This document shows positions 40,248 through 49,570 of a stretch of DNA of 64,000 nucleotides, piece by piece. The notes under the pieces were generated by a model that saw only the letters and a program-made list of their open reading frames with translations, had not been told where the DNA came from and ran no database searches. The DNA is from Nocardioides sp. NBC_00368 (GTDB lineage Bacteria; Actinomycetota; Actinomycetes; Propionibacteriales; Nocardioidaceae): the NCBI RefSeq assembly GCF_036090055.1, contig NZ_CP107970.1, forward strand, positions 2,172,501 to 2,236,500. Reading direction: 5' to 3'. The position numbers and the translations under genes are program-made. Numbering within the stretch: the first letter of the stretch is position 1; each line of letters starts with the position of its first letter.

Positions 40248-41015
40248 TCAGCCCTCGTCCTCCCCCAGGATGGAGCGCAGACGCTTCGGCGCCGGGCCCG
40301 ACTCGTTGACGGCGGCCGCCATGACGGGCGCCTGAGACTCAGCCGAGTTGTTCAGTGCGTCGAGCTGCTGCGTGAAGTAGCTCTTCAGGCGCGAACGGTA
40401 CTCACGCTCGAAGTTGCGCAGCGTGTCGACCTCGGTGGTCAGGTTGTCCTTCTCACGCTCCAGCTCACCGAAGAGCTGCTGACGACGCTCGGCGGTCTCG
40501 CTGTCGAGCATCTGCGCACGGGTGCGCGCGTCGGCCTCCATGCGGTCGGCCTTCGCCTTCGACTCGGCCTCGAGGCGCTCGGCCTTGGTGCGGGCCTCCC
40601 CGACGATCTTGTCGGCGTCGTTCTTGGCCGTGTCGATGAGCGCGTCGTGGTTGCGCGTGGCCAGCTCGAGCAGCCGCGCCGCGGCGTTGGAGGCCTCCGG
40701 CACGGTCTCGACCCGGATCGTCTCGATGCCGCCGGTCTGCGGTGCCTCCTGGTACATCGGCATCTGGTGCGAGACCGGCTCGGGGGCCGGCATCGGCTCA
40801 GGCGCAGGCGGCTCGGGAGCCATCGGGAAGGACGGACCCCCACCCGACTGCGCAGATGCCAACTTCCCGCGAAGGTCGTCGTTCTCCCGGGTGAGACGTG
40901 CCAGTTCGGCCTCGACCTCGTCGAGGAACTGGTCCACCTCGCCCATGTCGTAGCCCTCGCGGAGCCGGACGGGAGTAAAGCGCTTGTTGCTCACGTCCTC
41001 TGGCGTCAGCGGCAT
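40248..41015 (-). CDS. wag31: DivIVA/Wag31 polar growth protein
   Basis: 255 aa. The N-terminal DivIVA membrane-binding domain is TPEDVSNKRFTPVRLREGYDMGEVDQFLDEVEAEL; a Pro/Met/Glu-rich linker (about 75-110) follows, then a long coiled coil with heptads of Ala/Glu/Lys (about 120-220). In actinobacteria it marks cell poles and organises peptidoglycan insertion. The ATG at 41015 (MPLTPEDV) matches the family start and has GGTGAGG upstream, although an ATG four codons earlier is in frame. Last gene of the dcw block here; no yggT lies between it and sepF. Confidence 0.95.
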   Translation of the reverse strand: MPLTPEDVSNKRFTPVRLREGYDMGEVDQFLDEVEAELARLTRENDDLRGKLASAQSGGGPSFPMAPEPPAPEPMPAPEPVSHQMPMYQEAPQTGGIETIRVETVPEASNAAARLLELATRNHDALIDTAKNDADKIVGEARTKAERLEAESKAKADRMEADARTRAQMLDSETAERRQQLFGELEREKDNLTTEVDTLRNFEREYRSRLKSYFTQQLDALNNSAESQAPVMAAAVNESGPAPKRLRSILGEDEG

Positions 41016-41168
41016 GACCTCACCCATTCATTACTCGGTTGACTCAGACGTACGGACTGCACCGCCGGGGGGCGGCATCAGGTTAATGCTGTCGAAACTC
41101 TAGCGCCTGTCCGTAGACATGCCAGATGCGGACCGCATCCAGGCACCCACAGGCAGGTGTCGAAGGCC

Positions 41169-41654
41169 TCAGCTCTGGTTGAAGAAGCCGCCCTCAACGA
41201 TCCTCTGCTTGGCCTCAGCCGTGACCGAAACGTTCGCAGGTGAGATAAGAAACACCTTGTTGGTGACCCTCTCGATGTTCCCATAGGTAGCAAAGATCAA
41301 GCCGGCCGCAAAGTCGACAAGCCGTTTTGCGTCGGCATCGTTCATCTCGGTGAGGTTCATGATCACCGGCGTGCCGTCGCGGTAGTTCTCGCCGACCTGA
41401 CGCGCTTCGTTGTAGGACGTCGGTGTCAGCGTGATGATCTTGGAAAGCTCTGTCACTGCCGGCACCACCGTTGCTCGTCGCCGCTCGGAAAGGTCAGCCA
41501 CCGGGGCCGGACGAGACTGCTTCGACCGCACCGGCGCCTTGACGGCCTCGTGGGAGCGGGTCTCGTCGTCATCACCCTCGTAGACGTCGTCGTCGTACCC
41601 GGTGTCTTCCAACAGGCCGAGGTATTCACCGAACCTGCGCATCGCGCCGCTCAT
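41169..41654 (-). CDS. sepF: Cell division protein SepF
   Basis: 161 aa. An N-terminal amphipathic membrane anchor MSGAMRRFGEYLGLL, then an acidic linker (YDDDVYEGDDDE), then the compact SepF domain with IITLTPTSYNEARQVGENYRDGTPVIMNLTEM, FAAGLIFATYGNIERVTNKVFLISP. It tethers FtsZ filaments to the membrane in organisms lacking FtsA/ZipA. The ATG at 41654 follows GGAAGGTGG. Downstream of yggS, as in other actinobacteria. Confidence 0.95.
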   Translation of the reverse strand: MSGAMRRFGEYLGLLEDTGYDDDVYEGDDDETRSHEAVKAPVRSKQSRPAPVADLSERRRATVVPAVTELSKIITLTPTSYNEARQVGENYRDGTPVIMNLTEMNDADAKRLVDFAAGLIFATYGNIERVTNKVFLISPANVSVTAEAKQRIVEGGFFNQS

Positions 41655-41690
41655 GCTGCCACCTTCCCCAAAGTATTGCTGACCGAGACA

Positions 41691-42392
41691 TTACTTGACA
41701 GTTGGCCTCTCTCCGAGGACCGCAGACCCGACACGTACGTGTGTCGCGCCATGGGCAATCGCCTCCTCCAGGTCGCCACTCATCCCTGCCGACAGCACCG
41801 TCGCCTCGGGGTACTCGACCAGGAAGTCCTCTCGGATCCGTGCCAGCCGGACGAAGGCCGGCGCCGGGTCCTCGCCCAGCGGAGCGACCGCCATCAGGCC
41901 CCGCAGGCGGAGCCCGTCGGTCGCCTCGACCTCGGCCGCGAGGTCGCGTACGTCATCGGGATCCGCCCCGGCACGCCCCTCACGCCCGGGCGGGTCGAGG
42001 GAGACCTGCAGGAGCACGTCGAGGATCTGGCCGCGCTCGCCTGCGCCGCGGCTGAGCCGGGGCAGCAGCGAGGAGCGGTCGACGGACTCGACCACGTCGG
42101 CGTAGCCGGCCACGGCGGCCGCCTTGTTGGACTGCAGCCCACCGATGTAGTGCCAGCGCAGGCCGAGGTCGGCGCACTCGGCCGCCTTGGCCGCCGCCTC
42201 CTGGTGACGGTTCTCGCCGACGTCGGTGACGCCGAGTCCGGCCAGGATGCGTACGTCGGAGGCGGGGAAGAACTTGGTGACCACGACCAGGTGGACGTCC
42301 TCGGCGGGGCGACCGGCGGCCTTGGCCGCCAGGGCGATCCGCTCGCGGGTCTCGGCGAGCCCGGCCGCGATCTCATCGGCGCGATCTGCCAT
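41691..42392 (-). CDS. yggS: PLP homeostasis protein YggS/PLPBP
   Basis: 233 aa fold-type III PLP-binding barrel. The PLP lysine is in LVVVTKFFPASDV, with WHYIGGLQSNKA and ATHVRVGSAVLGER. It buffers PLP and has no known enzymatic reaction. Its ATG overlaps the pgeF stop by 1 nt (TGATG), and it precedes sepF by 36 nt, the usual order in actinobacteria. Confidence 0.93.
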   Translation of the reverse strand: MADRADEIAAGLAETRERIALAAKAAGRPAEDVHLVVVTKFFPASDVRILAGLGVTDVGENRHQEAAAKAAECADLGLRWHYIGGLQSNKAAAVAGYADVVESVDRSSLLPRLSRGAGERGQILDVLLQVSLDPPGREGRAGADPDDVRDLAAEVEATDGLRLRGLMAVAPLGEDPAPAFVRLARIREDFLVEYPEATVLSAGMSGDLEEAIAHGATHVRVGSAVLGERPTVK

Positions 42393-43102
42393 CAGGCACC
42401 TCGCAGCCGGATCAGCGCGCCCAGCGACATGCCGGCGCCGTCGCGGCGGTAGGAGTAGAGGTCCTCGGACTCACGGGTGCAGCGGCTGGCGTCGACCGCC
42501 TCGACATCCTCGCGGGCCAGCTGGGCGAGCACTCCGGCGCCGACGTCGAGGCTGGGGGTGCCCCAGCTCGTGGTGGCGCGCGTGGCCGGCTCGGCCGCGG
42601 CGATCTCCTCCTGCATCTCGGCGGGCACCTCGTAGCACTTGCCGCACACGTGCGGTCCGACCCAGGCCTTGATCCGGGTCGCGCCGAGAGCGCGCATCCG
42701 GGCGATCGTCGCGGGCACGACCCCGACGGCCATCCCCTTGCGTCCGGCGTGGGCCGCGCCGATGACGCCGGCCTCCTCGTCGGCGAACAGCACGGGTACG
42801 CAGTCGGCGGTCCGGACCAGCAGCACCAGGTCGCGCTCCGTGGTGACGATGCCGTCCGCCTCCGGGCGAGCACCGCACTCCGCGTCGACGACCGCGTTGT
42901 CGTGGACCTGATAGAGGTCGGCGTAGGGCGCGCCGTCGGCGAAGTCGGCCAGCAGCAGCCGGTGGTTCTCGGCCTTGGCCTCCGGCGAGTCCGAGCCGTT
43001 GACCGCCAGGTTGAGCTCGGCGTACGGAGCACGGCTGACCCCGCCGTACCTGTCGGTGAACGCCAGGTCGACGAGGCCTGCGGAGGCTCGGAACGAATAC
43101 AA
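42392..43102 (-). CDS. pgeF: Peptidoglycan editing factor PgeF (YfiH/laccase-domain)
   Basis: 236 aa. The YfiH/laccase-domain signature VRTADCVPVLFADEEAGVIGAAHAGRKGM holds the Cys and His of the purine/peptidoglycan-editing site, and the second His site lies in LYQVHDNAVV. In E. coli it removes L-Ser misincorporated in the muropeptide stem; purine nucleosidase activity is also reported for the family. ATG start at 43102, 25 nt after ftsZ. Confidence 0.93.
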   Translation of the reverse strand: MYSFRASAGLVDLAFTDRYGGVSRAPYAELNLAVNGSDSPEAKAENHRLLLADFADGAPYADLYQVHDNAVVDAECGARPEADGIVTTERDLVLLVRTADCVPVLFADEEAGVIGAAHAGRKGMAVGVVPATIARMRALGATRIKAWVGPHVCGKCYEVPAEMQEEIAAAEPATRATTSWGTPSLDVGAGVLAQLAREDVEAVDASRCTRESEDLYSYRRDGAGMSLGALIRLRGA

Positions 43103-43127
43103 GAGAGGGCCCTACTTCACACTGTGC

Positions 43128-44372
43128 TTACTTGAGGAAATCGGGAACGTCGAGCTCATCATCGCTGAACTGCACGCTCGGGGCGGGCTTCTTGGCGACC
43201 GGAGCGGGCTCGGCCGGCGGGGTCGCCGGCGGAGGCGTCGCCGGTGCGGCCGGCGCGGGCTTGGCGGGCTTGGCCGGAGCGGCCGGGGTCTCCTCGGCCT
43301 CCTCGGCGCGCCGGGTCGCGACCGCGGTGGCCACGGCGGCGGTCTCGCCGTTGTTGGCAGGCTGGGAGCTGGTGGACCGGCCCTGCACGCTGCCGAGCGC
43401 CGAGGCGCCCTCGCGGCGCTTGGGCATGCCACCGTCGAAGCCGGCTGCGATCACGGTGACCCGGACCTCGTCGCCGAGCGCGTCGTCGATGGTCGCGCCG
43501 AAGATGATGTTGGCCTCCTGGTGGACGGCGTCGGCGACCAGCGCGGCGGCCTCGTTGATCTCGAAGAGACCGAGGTCGGAGCCGCCCGCGATCGAGAGCA
43601 GCACGCCGTGAGCACCGTCGATGGACGCCTCGAGCAGCGGCGAGGAGACGGCCATCTCGGCGGCCTCGACGCTGCGGTTCTCACCGCGCGCGGACCCGAT
43701 GCCCATCAGCGCCGAGCCGGCGTTGGACATGACCGACTTCACGTCGGCGAAGTCGAGGTTGATCAGGCCGGGGGTGGTGATCAGGTCGGTGATGCCGGAG
43801 ACGCCCTGGAGCAGCACCTGGTCGGCCTGGCGGAACGCGTCCATGACCGAGACGTTGCGGTCCGAGATCGACAGCAGCCGGTCGTTGGGGATGACGATGA
43901 GGGTGTCGACCTCCTCGCGGAGCTTGCTGATCCCCTCCTCGGCGGAGTTGGCGCGACGGCGACCCTCGAAGGCGAAGGGGCGGGTCACCACACCGATGGT
44001 CAGCGCGCCGAGGCTGCGGGCGATGCGAGCCACGACCGGGGCGCCACCGGTGCCGGTGCCGCCACCCTCGCCGGCGGTCACGAAGACCATGTCGGCGCCC
44101 TTGATGACCTCTTCGATCTCGTCGGCGTGGTCCTCGGCGGCGCTCTCCCCCACGCTCGGGTTGGCGCCGGCACCGAGACCGCGGGTCAGCTCACGGCCGA
44201 TGTCGAGCTTGACGTCGGCGTCGCTCATCAGCAGCGCCTGGGCGTCGGTGTTGATGGCGATGAACTCGACCCCCTTGAGGCCGACCTCGATCATCCGGTT
44301 GACAGCGTTGACGCCGCCGCCACCGATGCCGACGACCTTGATGATCGCCAGATAGTTCTGTGCAGCTCCCAC
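43128..44372 (-). CDS. ftsZ: Cell division protein FtsZ
   Basis: 414 aa tubulin-like GTPase that forms the Z ring. Visible motifs: nucleotide-binding VGIGGGGVNAVNRM, T-loop AGEGGGTGTGGAPV, NRxxD-type RLLSISDRNVSV, and the synergy loop ITTPGLINLDFADV. A Pro/Ala/Lys-rich linker (about 320-400) leads to the C-terminal peptide DDELDVPDFLK, which binds SepF and other partners. GTG start at 44372. The 226 nt upstream (44373-44598) carry a perfect palindrome. Confidence 0.98.
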   Translation of the reverse strand: MGAAQNYLAIIKVVGIGGGGVNAVNRMIEVGLKGVEFIAINTDAQALLMSDADVKLDIGRELTRGLGAGANPSVGESAAEDHADEIEEVIKGADMVFVTAGEGGGTGTGGAPVVARIARSLGALTIGVVTRPFAFEGRRRANSAEEGISKLREEVDTLIVIPNDRLLSISDRNVSVMDAFRQADQVLLQGVSGITDLITTPGLINLDFADVKSVMSNAGSALMGIGSARGENRSVEAAEMAVSSPLLEASIDGAHGVLLSIAGGSDLGLFEINEAAALVADAVHQEANIIFGATIDDALGDEVRVTVIAAGFDGGMPKRREGASALGSVQGRSTSSQPANNGETAAVATAVATRRAEEAEETPAAPAKPAKPAPAAPATPPPATPPAEPAPVAKKPAPSVQFSDDELDVPDFLK

Positions 44373-44426
44373 GGTGGTCGCCCCTTCGATCGCTGGTTGG
44401 TCCTTACGGCGGGCTTCTCAACCCTT

Positions 44427-44443
44427 ACCCTCAGGCTGAGGGT
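44427..44443 (-). promoter_or_regulatory. Palindrome in the ftsZ leader
   Basis: ACCCTCAG and CTGAGGGT arms flank a single base (17 nt) between ftsQ and ftsZ, 55 nt before the ftsZ start. A TTGACA on the minus strand lies nearby (44457-44452), but no -10 box is found at 16-18 bp from it, so a promoter is not claimed. It could be an operator or a transcription start region element. Confidence 0.35.
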
Positions 44444-44598
44444 TATAGTTATGTCAACCTCGCCGTTCTCAGAACAGTAGGCAGACGTACGTGCTCTAAC
44501 TGGCACGACACGCGGATGCGGATCAGTTGTGCCGATCTCGTGCCTTCCGGTAGGGGCAATGTGGCAGAGCCGACCGGTGGAGAATCGACGGTCCGGGA

Positions 44599-45564
44599 TC
44601 AGCCGACGCTCTTGCTGGTGACCGGCTGGCCGGGCACGGAGACGTCGTAGCGCGCCACGTCGGGCTCCGCCTTCATCAGCGCGACCAGCACGTCGGCCTT
44701 GGTGTCGGACTGGGCGCTGCTCCCCCACACCACGCGCTTGTCGTTGCGCAGCTCCAGCGAGATCGAGTCGACGGTGGTCACCTCGACGTAGTCGACGCGC
44801 TTGGCCAGGTCGGCGGGGAGCGCCGAGGCCACCGCGGCGGCCTCGCGAAGCGCATCGGAGTTGGTGCCGGTCACGGTGTTCACCATCGGCAGGCCGCGCG
44901 GCGCCTTCTCGTAGTCCCAGAAGACGGCGCCGGTCTCGTCCAGGGCCCGCAGCCGGCCGCCGATGGAGACGACCGCCACCGGCGTACGTTCGGTGACGTC
45001 GACGCGGATCTTGTCGGGCCACTCCCGGGAGACGTTGACCGAGCGCACCATGGGCAGCCCGTTGAGCACCCGCACCTGCACGGCCTCCAGGTCGGCGGTG
45101 GCCAGCGGCTCCCCGACGGGTGCCGCGGCGAACTCGGCGACCGCCTTGGCGCTGGTCATCTTCATCGTGCCGTGCACCGAGGTGCCCTTGACCTGCAGCC
45201 AGGTCGAGAAGTAGACGGCCCAGATCCCGCCGAGCAGGAGGGCGATCACCAGGGTGCCGACGATGAGGTAGCGCCACGCGAGCCAGCGTCGGCGCCATTG
45301 CCGGCGGGCGAAGGCCCGGCGGCTCTTGAGGGTGGCCGCATCGACCGCCGGCCGCTCCTCCTCCGAGTCCACCTCCGCGTCCGGATCCAGGTCCGGCCCT
45401 CCGGCCGCCTCGGTGCTCCCCTCGGTGCTCTCCTCGGTGCTCGACCCGGTGCTCGACCCGGCCGTGGCCTCCTCCGTCTCGAGGTCGATCTCGCGCTCCC
45501 CGGACGCCGACCGGGCGATCTCCAGGGCTTCGGCGATCTCGGTCTCCGACCCCTTGTCCCCCAT
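44599..45564 (-). CDS. ftsQ: Cell division protein FtsQ
   Basis: 321 aa. A long acidic cytoplasmic N-terminus (about 1-95) with STE-rich repeats, one membrane helix (about 97-119, RYLIVGTLVIALLLGGIWAVYF), then POTRA domain (VKGTSVHG...VNVSREWPDKIRVDVTERTPVAVV) and the beta domain. It links FtsB/FtsL and FtsI/FtsW in the divisome. The N-terminal repeat arises from a 12-nt DNA tandem repeat at 45408-45455. ATG start; 17 nt from the murC stop. Confidence 0.93.
   Translation of the reverse strand: MGDKGSETEIAEALEIARSASGEREIDLETEEATAGSSTGSSTEESTEGSTEAAGGPDLDPDAEVDSEEERPAVDAATLKSRRAFARRQWRRRWLAWRYLIVGTLVIALLLGGIWAVYFSTWLQVKGTSVHGTMKMTSAKAVAEFAAAPVGEPLATADLEAVQVRVLNGLPMVRSVNVSREWPDKIRVDVTERTPVAVVSIGGRLRALDETGAVFWDYEKAPRGLPMVNTVTGTNSDALREAAAVASALPADLAKRVDYVEVTTVDSISLELRNDKRVVWGSSAQSDTKADVLVALMKAEPDVARYDVSVPGQPVTSKSVG
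45408..45455 (-). repeat. 12-nt tandem repeat inside ftsQ
   Basis: Four copies in a row (45408-45419, 45420-45431, 45432-45443, 45444-45455) with unit CCTCGGTGCTC+1 on the plus strand; the fourth starts with A. It encodes tetrapeptide repeats STGS/STEE/STEG in the N-terminal tail of FtsQ. Unit length is a multiple of three, so copy changes keep the frame. Confidence 0.6.
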
Positions 45565-45581
45565 GCTCGCCTCCCCCAGCG

Positions 45582-47000
45582 TTACTGCTCGGCCTTACGT
45601 AGCCTGGCAAGCACCATCGGGCCCACCTCCGTCACGGTACCCGCTCCGAGAGTCAGAACCAGGTCACCCGGACGCGCGCGGCGGGCCAGCTCGGCAGCGG
45701 CCTCCTCGAGCCCGGCGACGCTGACGACCCGGTCGGGCGGCAGCGGGACCGCGTCGGCGACGAGCTTGCCGGTGACCTCGGGGTCGTAGTCCTCGCGGGC
45801 CAGGTAGACGTCGAGGACGACGACCTCGTCGGCCGCGCCGAGCACGCGGCCCATCTCCTCGCCGAAGATCCGGGTGCGCGAGACCATGTGGGGCTGGAAG
45901 GCCACGATCAGCCGCCCCTCCCCCGCCACGGATCGGCCGGAGACCAGGTCGCCGGTGATCTCGGAGGGGTGGTGGGCGTAGGAGTCGTAGACGCGTACGC
46001 CGGCGGCCTCTCCCTTGCGCTCCATCCGCCGCCGGGTGCCGGTGAACGACTCCAGGCCCGCCTTCAGGAGGTCGAAGGAGTGACCCAGGCGCAGGCCCAC
46101 CGTCAGCGCGGCGAGCGCGTCGGCGACGTAGTGATGCCCGGGGATCTGCAGCGTGATGCGGCCCAGCTCGTCGAGCCCGTCGACGACGGTGAACGAGGAG
46201 GTGGTGCCCTCCAGGACGACGTCGACGGCGCGTACGTCGGCCAGCTCCGACTCACCGACACCGACGAAGCGGCGGCCCAGGGAGTGGGCGACATGGCGCA
46301 GGTCGGCGGCGCCGGGGTCGTCGATGACCGCGACCAGGAACCCGTCGGGCGCCAGCCGCCCCACGAACTGGGCGAAGCCCTCGCGGTAGGCCTCCTCGGT
46401 GCCCCACTGGTCGAGGTGGTCGGCCTCGACGTTGGTGACGACCGCGGCGTAGGGCTTGTAGACCAGGAAGGCGCCGTCGGACTCGTCGGCCTCGGCCACG
46501 AACAGGTCGCTGGAGCCCTCGGCGGCGTTGGTGCCCGAGGCGGCCAGCTCGCCACCGACCGTGTAGGTCGGCGCGGCGCCCGCGGCCTGCAGGGAGACGG
46601 TCAGCAGCGAGGTGGTGGTGGTCTTGCCGTGGGTGCCGGCGACGGCGAGGACGCGGCGGCCCTCCATCACCGAGGCCAGCCCGGCCGAGCGCGGGTAGAT
46701 CCGCAGGCCCTTCTCGACAGCCGCGACGTACTCCGGGTTGTCCTCGCGGATCGCCGTGGACACGATCAACGTGTCGACGCCGTCGACCTGGGAGGCCTCG
46801 TGGCCGACGTAGACGGTCGCGCCCTCCTCGCGCAGCGCCGCGACCATCGAGGAGTCGGCGCCGTCGCTGCCGGAGACCTCGATCCCGCGGGCCAGCATGA
46901 CCCGGGCGATCGCGGACAGGCCCGCACCACCGATGCCGATGAAGTGGACCCTGCCCAGCCGCTCGGCGGGCAGGATCTGCTCGGGAACCGGAACCCTCAT
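45582..47000 (-). CDS. murC: UDP-N-acetylmuramate-L-alanine ligase
   Basis: 472 aa. Adds L-Ala to UDP-MurNAc. Nucleotide domain HFIGIGGAGLSAIA, ATP-binding P-loop AGTHGKTTTTSLL, EADESDGAFLVYKP and SYAHHPSEI in the later domains are the MurC signatures. ATG start at 47000. The upstream 79 nt contain no gene. Confidence 0.97.
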   Translation of the reverse strand: MRVPVPEQILPAERLGRVHFIGIGGAGLSAIARVMLARGIEVSGSDGADSSMVAALREEGATVYVGHEASQVDGVDTLIVSTAIREDNPEYVAAVEKGLRIYPRSAGLASVMEGRRVLAVAGTHGKTTTTSLLTVSLQAAGAAPTYTVGGELAASGTNAAEGSSDLFVAEADESDGAFLVYKPYAAVVTNVEADHLDQWGTEEAYREGFAQFVGRLAPDGFLVAVIDDPGAADLRHVAHSLGRRFVGVGESELADVRAVDVVLEGTTSSFTVVDGLDELGRITLQIPGHHYVADALAALTVGLRLGHSFDLLKAGLESFTGTRRRMERKGEAAGVRVYDSYAHHPSEITGDLVSGRSVAGEGRLIVAFQPHMVSRTRIFGEEMGRVLGAADEVVVLDVYLAREDYDPEVTGKLVADAVPLPPDRVVSVAGLEEAAAELARRARPGDLVLTLGAGTVTEVGPMVLARLRKAEQ

Positions 47001-47079
47001 GCCGACACCTCCGTTGCGGAAGAGAAAGGATACGGACGCGTCGGCATGTTGTGCCCGCGGTTCGCTCGCTGACGCTCGC

Positions 47080-48156
47080 TCACGACTTACCTCCTGCGAC
47101 GACCTCGAAGATCATCCGCGCCAGCCGCTCGTCGGCGTCGCGCGGGACCAGGTCGCTGGCCGCCTTCGACATGGCCTCGAGCCGGGCACGGTCCGTGACG
47201 ATCGGGGGTACGTGGCTGGTGACCCACGCGGCGTTCATCTCGGCGTCGGGGACCAGCACCGCGCCACCAGCGTCGACGACCGCGCGCGCGTTGAGCGACT
47301 GCTCGCCGTTGCCGATCGGGAGAGGTACGTAGACGGCGGGGACACCCACGGCGCTCGCCTCGATCACCGAGTTGGCGCCGGAGCGGCAGATCATCAGGTC
47401 GGCGGCGGCCAGCGCGAGATCCATCCGGTCGACGTAGTTGAGCACGTGGTAGCCGGGGCCGGGCGAGGCCAGCTCGTTCTTCGGGCCGATCACGTGAAGC
47501 ACCTGGATCCCGTTGCTGGCCAGGGTCGGGTAGGCGCCGGAGACCGCCTCGTTGATGGTCCGGGCGCCCTGCGAGCCGCCGGTGACCACGATCGTGGGAC
47601 GGTGCTGGTCGAGCCCGAAGAAGCTGCGCGCCTCGGCGCGCAGCGCCCAGCGGTCGAGCGTCGAGATCATCCGGCGGATCGGCAGGCCGATGTATTCGGC
47701 CTTGGGCAGCTTGGTGTCGGGGAAGCTCACCGCGACCCGGTCGGCGACCCGGGCTCCCGCCTTGTTGGCGAGCCCGGGCATCGCGTTGCCCTCGTGCACG
47801 ACGATCGGGATGCGGCGCCGCTTCGCGGCGAGGTAGGCCGGCATCGAGACGTAGCCGCCGTAGCCGACGACGACGTCGGGACGGACCCGGTCGAGCACCT
47901 CGTAGGTCGCGTCGACCGCGCCCTTGAGGTTGGCCGGCACCTTCAGCAGGTCGCTGCTGAGCTGGCGCGGCATCGGGACCGGCGGGATCAGCTCGAGCGG
48001 GTAGCCCGCGGCGGGAACCACCTGGTTCTCCAGGCCGCGAGGCGTGCCGAGGCAGGTCACCTCCACGCTGGGGTCGAGTCGGCGCAGGGCGTCAGCCGTG
48101 GCGAGCAGGGGGGATGTGTGTCCAGCGGTGCCACCGCCGGCGAGGAGGGCCTTCAT
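47080..48156 (-). CDS. murG: MurG, lipid II-forming GlcNAc transferase
   Basis: 358 aa. Adds GlcNAc to lipid I at the cytoplasmic membrane face. Signature LLAGGGTAGHTSPLLATADAL at the N-terminus, GGSQGARTINEAV for the second domain, and a C-terminal PLPIGNGEQSLNARAV UDP-GlcNAc loop. ATG start at 48156, 13 nt after the ftsW stop. Confidence 0.96.
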   Translation of the reverse strand: MKALLAGGGTAGHTSPLLATADALRRLDPSVEVTCLGTPRGLENQVVPAAGYPLELIPPVPMPRQLSSDLLKVPANLKGAVDATYEVLDRVRPDVVVGYGGYVSMPAYLAAKRRRIPIVVHEGNAMPGLANKAGARVADRVAVSFPDTKLPKAEYIGLPIRRMISTLDRWALRAEARSFFGLDQHRPTIVVTGGSQGARTINEAVSGAYPTLASNGIQVLHVIGPKNELASPGPGYHVLNYVDRMDLALAAADLMICRSGANSVIEASAVGVPAVYVPLPIGNGEQSLNARAVVDAGGAVLVPDAEMNAAWVTSHVPPIVTDRARLEAMSKAASDLVPRDADERLARMIFEVVAGGKS

Positions 48157-48169
48157 GATGCGTCCGAAC

Positions 48170-49462
48170 TTATCGGTTGCGTTGGGCGGACCGGTAAGCG
48201 GCTGCCTGGCGCGCGCGATCCTTTGCCAAGGCTTTACGCTGCTTCAGCGCCGCCGCTGCTGCCGGTTCACGACGGGCGAAGCCGATCACGACGCCCAGCG
48301 CCACCATCGACGGGATCAGCGCCGAACCGCCGTAGGAGACCAGCGGCAGCGGGATCCCGATGACCGGCAGCAGCGCGAGCACCATGCCGACGTTGATGAT
48401 CATCTGGCCGAGCAGCCAGACCAGCACACCGAAGCTGAAGTAGCGCACGAACGGCCGGTCGGTCTGGCGCGCGACCTTGATCAGCGCGAAGGCGAGGGTC
48501 AGGAAGAGGCCGACCACGAGCAGGGTGCCGACCAGGCCGAGCTCCTCGCCCAGCACCGCGAAGATGTAGTCGGTGTGGGCCTCGGGCAGGTCGCCCCACT
48601 TCTGCTGGGAGGCTCCGATCCCCTGCCCCAGGACGCCGCCGGAGCTGAGCGCGTAGAGACCGTGGGAGGGCTGCCACCCCTGGCCGTGGTAGTCCTTGAA
48701 CGGGTCCGCGAAGCTGGTCAGCCGGGCGAGCCGCTCGGTGTCGGTGCTGATCAGGAACAACACCGAGACCCCGATGATCGAGATCGCGATCCCGAAGAGC
48801 TTGCCGGGCGCGCCGACCACCCACAGCATCCCGAGCACGATCGCGAAGAAGACCAGCGCGGTGCCGAGATCCTTGCCGGCCAGCACCAGTCCCGTGGCCA
48901 CCGCGATGCCGGGCAGGACCGGCATCAGCACCTCGTGGAGACTGTCGAGCCGGCGGTCCTTGAGCGCGTAGACGTGGGCGGACCACAGCACGATCGCCAG
49001 CTTGGCGATCTCGGACGGCTGGATCTTGACCGGGCCGGCGCCGATCCAGTTCTGCTGGCCGTTGACGTCGTGGCCCAGGAAGATCGTCAGGAAGAGCAGC
49101 ACGCAGGCCACGACGTAGCCCGGCCACGCGAGCCGGCGCAGGTGCTTGGGCCGGACCCTGGAGGCGATGAACGCGCACGGGATACCGATGATCACCCAGA
49201 GCACCTGCCGCCCGACGATGGCGTAGGAGTTGCCCAGGTACTGGTAGGCCCACACGCTCGAGGCGCTCAGCACCATGATCAGGCCGATGGTCAGCAGCAG
49301 CGAGGTGCTGGTGAGCAGCAGGTAGTAGGCGGCCAGGGGCCGGTTCAGGGCCACCCGCAGCGCATGGAACCAGGCCTTGAGGTAGCCGAGGACCGACTTC
49401 GGGTACGCCTTGGCCTGCTCGGCCGAGCCGGCACCGGTCTGGTCGGGGCTGGTGGTCGTCAC
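48170..49462 (-). CDS. ftsW: FtsW, SEDS-family peptidoglycan glycosyltransferase
   Basis: 430 aa, about ten membrane helices. The SEDS catalytic and signature motifs KDLGTALV, EAHTDYIFAVLGEELGLVG and PLPLVSYGGSALI are intact. It polymerises glycan strands at the septum with FtsI. GTG at 49462 follows GGGAGG; the upstream frame extension is not FtsW-like. C-terminal tail is basic (KQRKALAKDRARQAAAYRS). Confidence 0.95.
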   Translation of the reverse strand: MTTTSPDQTGAGSAEQAKAYPKSVLGYLKAWFHALRVALNRPLAAYYLLLTSTSLLLTIGLIMVLSASSVWAYQYLGNSYAIVGRQVLWVIIGIPCAFIASRVRPKHLRRLAWPGYVVACVLLFLTIFLGHDVNGQQNWIGAGPVKIQPSEIAKLAIVLWSAHVYALKDRRLDSLHEVLMPVLPGIAVATGLVLAGKDLGTALVFFAIVLGMLWVVGAPGKLFGIAISIIGVSVLFLISTDTERLARLTSFADPFKDYHGQGWQPSHGLYALSSGGVLGQGIGASQQKWGDLPEAHTDYIFAVLGEELGLVGTLLVVGLFLTLAFALIKVARQTDRPFVRYFSFGVLVWLLGQMIINVGMVLALLPVIGIPLPLVSYGGSALIPSMVALGVVIGFARREPAAAAALKQRKALAKDRARQAAAYRSAQRNR

Positions 49463-49570
49463 GGTCCTACCTCCCCGTTCCTGTCCCAGTACGTCCGTTA
49501 CATTCTGGCCGCCGTCGCGGCGTTCCCCGCGCATCTCCCCCGCGTGTCGGCTCCCCGCCGGCGAGCAGGG

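Noticed and set aside
44428..44457. A TTGACA-based promoter for ftsZ
   Set aside because: No reasonable -10 box lies 16-18 bp downstream; the nearest TATAAC is only 5 bp away. The palindrome is listed, but the promoter is not claimed.
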